64,000 nt of DNA from Chamaea fasciata (Eukaryota > Chordata > Aves > Passeriformes > Sylviidae). Both the position numbers and the translations under genes were made by a program. The notes below the pieces were generated by a model that was given only the letters and a program-made list of their open reading frames with translations, searched no databases and was not told the origin of the DNA. Location of the stretch: positions 42,216,305 to 42,280,304 of the forward strand of contig JARCOQ010000004.1 of the NCBI GenBank assembly GCA_029207755.1, in the 5' to 3' direction. Position 1 is the first letter of the stretch; every line of letters starts with the position of its first letter. This document shows positions 60,421 to 64,000 of this stretch, piece after piece.

Positions 60421-61359
60421 GGAAGGTAAAGAATGCACTACAGATTGTGTCAGGTAGCTTTCTATGGCATGTAGTTTGGTGGAGGCCCTCATGATGGTGA
60501 TAGCCAAACAAAGAGTATGGAGGAATGAGAATTCTGTTTTGAATAGTATTTAACACTGCCCTTCTCAACACCCTGCTGTGGACATCCTTGCTAACTCAGC
60601 AGGTCCCAGAACTTAGCTGCTCACCAAAGCGGTGTTATTTGTGCTTCAGAGTTATTTGTGGATGAGAAATACAGCAGAAAAACAGTGGCTTTTTTGTCCC
60701 TTTTCAAAAAATGTGTAAAATGGGTAAAAATGTTAATTAGTTTCCAGGAAGTAAACTGGATAAATCTTTGTCTTGGTGTTTACCTTTTCATTATTTGTTT
60801 GAAGTATTAGTACTCTCTAAGTAAAAATCCCTGATATTTTTAGCAAGTATGTTATATAATACTGTAAAAAAATTAAAGAGGCTTGTGCAATTTATACTGA
60901 CATGTATCTTCTATAAAATTACGTAAATGTGGCCTAAAAGATAAATTCCTGAAGAATTTCTTAATAGATTTTAATTGATGTATTTATTTGACAAGAATTT
61001 GGTTATTAAATCTTTGGAATTGTTTTCTTACACTATGAAGTAAATATGTGGCATTTTTTTACTCTTTCTTTTACACCACTGAGATGAGATTATTTTGCCA
61101 TTGACAACTCTGATCTTTGCATCATTTTTTTTTTGAGCTGACTTCCTGAATTGATTACTACTTTGGTGTTGGAGCCTGCAGCATAGTTCTCCAGAATTCT
61201 GCTGACACCAGTCAATCAATGTGAAGGTGTTAGTGATTTCATCTAAGAAACATTCAAAACCATGTCAGTACTTGGTTCTTAAAAACTGCTCGATCATTGG
61301 ATTTTGTTATTTTGAACATGTTAGTTTGGGTTAACAAGGATTTCTCTGGAGACACAACA

Positions 61360-61492
61360 ATAACAACAAAAAAACCAACTAAACGAAAACAAACAAACAA
61401 AAAAAAACCAAACCCACAAAACCCCTGCCAAAACCAACAACAGCAACAACAAACTAAAAAACCCGAAAACAAAATGAAAAAAAAAATACCCA
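61360..61492 (+). repeat. A-rich (CAA/CAAAA)n simple repeat
   Basis: About 130 bp of nearly pure A with scattered C, from ACAACAATAACAACA to AATGAAAAAAAAAATACC. It is low-complexity, and the Lys/Asn/Pro-rich or Phe/Leu-rich ORFs over it are not genes. Confidence 0.9.
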
Positions 61493-62429
61493 ACATCCTG
61501 AAGTGACTCCTGTGGGAACAACAGATTTTATTCAATCGTACATTAATATACTATACATGCACATGCCTTAATATTTAAAAGACTGTTTTAAAATATGTTC
61601 TTATCAATATTTAAGGTGTCTCTGAGGAATTTATAAAAATGCTTCAGCAGAAACTATTTCTTTTTTATGTTTACCTGGGGAATTTTTGACAGCAGTGTAA
61701 CTCTGAGCACCCCGCTAGCAAGTCTATGTCAGTCTACCACTTTCTTTCCTGCCATAGCTTCCACATTTGCTTAGCAGCTTTGCATAGCTAAGCAATTTTT
61801 TAAATGAGCCTGCATTTTTTTCCTTTTTTGTTCTAAATATGTTCAGAAAAATAGTGTTATTTTATAAAATTCCTCAGAGTAATTCTGTGTTATGATCAGA
61901 ACTCACTGTTCAATATTGCACGTAAGATAAAAGAAATAAAGTTTCTTTTAAAAGCTTGATGTTAACTTTTAAAAGCATGATTTGATTTTATTTCTTGGTG
62001 GAGTTTTTTTGTAGGATGACTTCTTAAAACAACATAGATTTTTACAGTGTGGTAGGCTTTGTGTATGCTACTTGTGCATCAGTAAAACATCTCTGCCTGA
62101 TTTCCTAGGGATGGCTGTGGAGAGTACAAGTTAGTTAAATCCAGTGAGCATGCTGTTACCACAGACTTTGTTTGTACAGAAGGCAAACTAAATCAGTTGC
62201 CTCCACACCAACATCAAAACCAACAAAGCGCTGTGGCCAGTGTCATATCCTTATATTCAAATGGGGCAGAACATAGATAGGCATGCATGCACATATGTGT
62301 GTGTGTGCAGATACACAGGAGCATATGTCAGCGTTGGAAGGATTTATTGGGTTGTATTGTTGAAGGGTCTGTTCAAGTTTCAGTGTGACTTGATGTTTTA
62401 GTGATGTGGATGGTGGAATGAGAATGTCT

Positions 62430-62900
62430 TTATTTAGATTTGTCATTGACACCAAGGTAGAAGTGACTGTGGACATGCTGGAGAGCAAGAGTAGAGTTTA
62501 AAATTATTTTGATAAGTTGGTAGCTTTATTTAAAAAAGGAAAATGGGGTGCTAACTCAATAGAAATTGGTGCCAAATGTTACATTTATCAAAAAATAATC
62601 AGTTACATTGAGTAACATCCAAAAGATTGGGCAACAGATATTCCTGAAAGGATCTGGGGGTTATCATGCATCACAAGATGGCCATGTCACAAGGCAAATG
62701 CCTATTGGGGTTTCAAAAGATGAATGTAACAAAGAGGTCAATGATGTGGAGTGTATACTAAGTGTGGAGTACTGTGTCCAGTTTTAGGTACTGCATGCTG
62801 AGAAATACGTGAGTGAGAAAAGTATAGACTACAGAAGGCAATACAGGTGCACATACAAGTTACATTGCTTTCTGGACCTCTCATCAATGTGAAGGAGCTC
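62430..62900 (+). mobile_element. Ancient CR1/L2-like LINE remnant
   Basis: Very diverged LINE 3' sequence. TTGACACCAAGGTAGAAGTG resembles the usual segment after the reverse transcriptase. It is followed by GATCTGGGGGTTATCATGCA, AAGGCAAATGCCTATTGGGG, and GGAGTACTGTGTCCAGTTTT. It lies in sense orientation. Divergence suggests it is much older than the copies at 47795 and 51240. Confidence 0.6.
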
Positions 62901-64000
62901 TATAGATCAGGAGCTCTTTAGATTAAAAACAAAACAGTGGGTAGGAAACACATGACAATCCCCCCAGCAACAAAAAGTTGTTGAATAAGAGAGGCAATTG
63001 GTCTGTGTATTGGCAGTGTTGCAGTCTTATGCTGTGCAGTTATCTGTCCTGCCTACCAGAAGTGCCGGGCTAATTATGAAATGGTGCTGAATCCTAAAGA
63101 TATTACAGCACCAGAATACTCTTCAGGAGCAGGGTATGGAAGCTTTGTCTGTACGAGGCTTAGAAGTTTCTGTCAAGAGTAAGATGTACAGTTGGTCGTG
63201 CCTGGAAACAGCAGGAAGAACCAGGTAACTCCAAGAAATATAGAGCCAGAATAGATCTCAAGCTCCTTTCTGTGAGCCCCCCTTGACACTTGGCTGTCAA
63301 CCTTTGTATTATTTCAAAAATGTTGTTTGCATCTATCCCCTAACCTTTTATCTCTTATAAATTCTATGGCTTTCTCTCTTATTCAAGAGTCCATGCAGAG
63401 TAATTCTTTCTCTTCTCCTGGGAAATGCAGAGGCGTCTCATATTGGGACAGTTGCTGAAACAATTGTAAACTTCTCCAACTCTTTTTCTTCATGTAAGAG
63501 AAAAAAATGTAATTTGTTAATTTGCCCAGGTAGGCTTTTTTCAAAGTCTTCCTGGGAGGTAAAAATTCTAGGTTTTTTCCCCATTTTTAGTAAATATTAT
63601 TCAGTAAAGCATTTGTGTTTGGTATGTATCCTGTTTAGTGCTTCAGAACTGGACTGCATGTGCCTGGTTCCATAACTGTAAATGTACATAGCAATGAAGG
63701 GAGGTGCAGAACATCAGGGCTGACAACTCCCTCTATAAGCTAGTCAAGAAACTGCAAAAATTCAGTGCTGCTATTACTTCAATCAGTATGCCTCTTCCTG
63801 TGTATAGTATTTGGCACAAAATGAAAGCTTTCTATGTGTTTAGATTGCTAGATGTGTGGCATTTTAAGAGATGACTAGACCGGTGGCTTAGCTGTGAAGC
63901 AGAAAGTAGTGTAGGGACAGGAGGGTTAGGAGTCCCATCAGAGGTCTGAGTCTCTAATCCCAGTCCTGCTCACAGATATGTTTCACCTCAATCCTGTCAA
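62901..64000. other. SNX24 intron 1, end of window
   Basis: Unique AT-rich sequence in which I see no exon, RNA gene or named repeat. Confidence 0.6.

Larger units (their letters stand above)
48939..64000 (+). other. SNX24: SNX24 intron 1 (5' part)
   Basis: The window ends inside this intron. I looked for the next SNX24 exon, expected to start near VFKIEV and lead to RYSEFHALHKK, and found none. The intron holds a C-rich minisatellite, CR1 remnants (49520-49890, 51240-52960, 62430-62900), a 39-T run, a (GTTT)n repeat and an A-rich simple repeat. Between about 53000 and 62400 I see only unique AT-rich DNA apart from these. Confidence 0.8.

Overview
The window is vertebrate nuclear DNA, almost certainly from a bird and probably a songbird. 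The evidence is split genes with GT-AG introns and CpG-rich promoters, many CR1 LINE fragments, an avian ERVL-type LTR fragment, and two short elements that join a tRNA-derived head to a CR1-like tail. One of those heads is clearly related to tRNA-Ile(AAT); tRNA-Ile SINEs with CR1 tails are known from zebra finch (the TguSINE1 type). There is no prokaryotic content, CRISPR array or operon.

Layout: positions 1-11100 are AT-rich intergenic DNA with one SINE and no gene I can recognise. Positions 11190-11410 hold a G-rich minisatellite that runs into a CpG-island promoter. SNX2 (sorting nexin 2) runs on the + strand from its ATG at 11517 to its stop at 41735-41737. All 15 coding exons can be placed, every phase agrees, and they give an intact 519-residue protein, the same length as human SNX2. 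Fourteen of the exon boundaries and introns follow GT-AG except the one after exon 13, which is GC-AG. A 3' UTR with AATAAA signals follows to about 42.2 kb. Intergenic DNA with a second SINE and a 3'-end CR1 copy fills 42.2-48.6 kb. A second CpG-island promoter and coding exon 1 of SNX24 lie at 48.6-48.94 kb. The remaining 15 kb is the start of SNX24 intron 1, with a C-rich minisatellite, three CR1 remnants and simple repeats. I found no second SNX24 exon.

The two genes lie head to tail, as SNX2 and SNX24 do on human 5q23.2. SNX2 is a PX-BAR protein that pairs with SNX5/SNX6 in the ESCPE-1 coat, which tubulates endosomes. SNX24 is a small PX-only protein. The most interesting signal is that both promoters carry the same two-box layout, GTCACGTGCTG followed by TCACGTGA, a short distance upstream of the start codon. 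These resemble the CLEAR/E-box sites of the MiT/TFE lysosomal regulators. Both also have a YY1-like AGATGGCGGC element; in SNX2 it contains the start codon, and in SNX24 it creates a seven-codon upstream ORF. Other points are the GC donor, whose nearest GT alternative would create a stop codon, a Leu-to-Ile variant in the second acidic DLF motif of SNX2, and an 80-bp nested palindrome in SNX2 intron 1. I found no previously undescribed multi-gene system.
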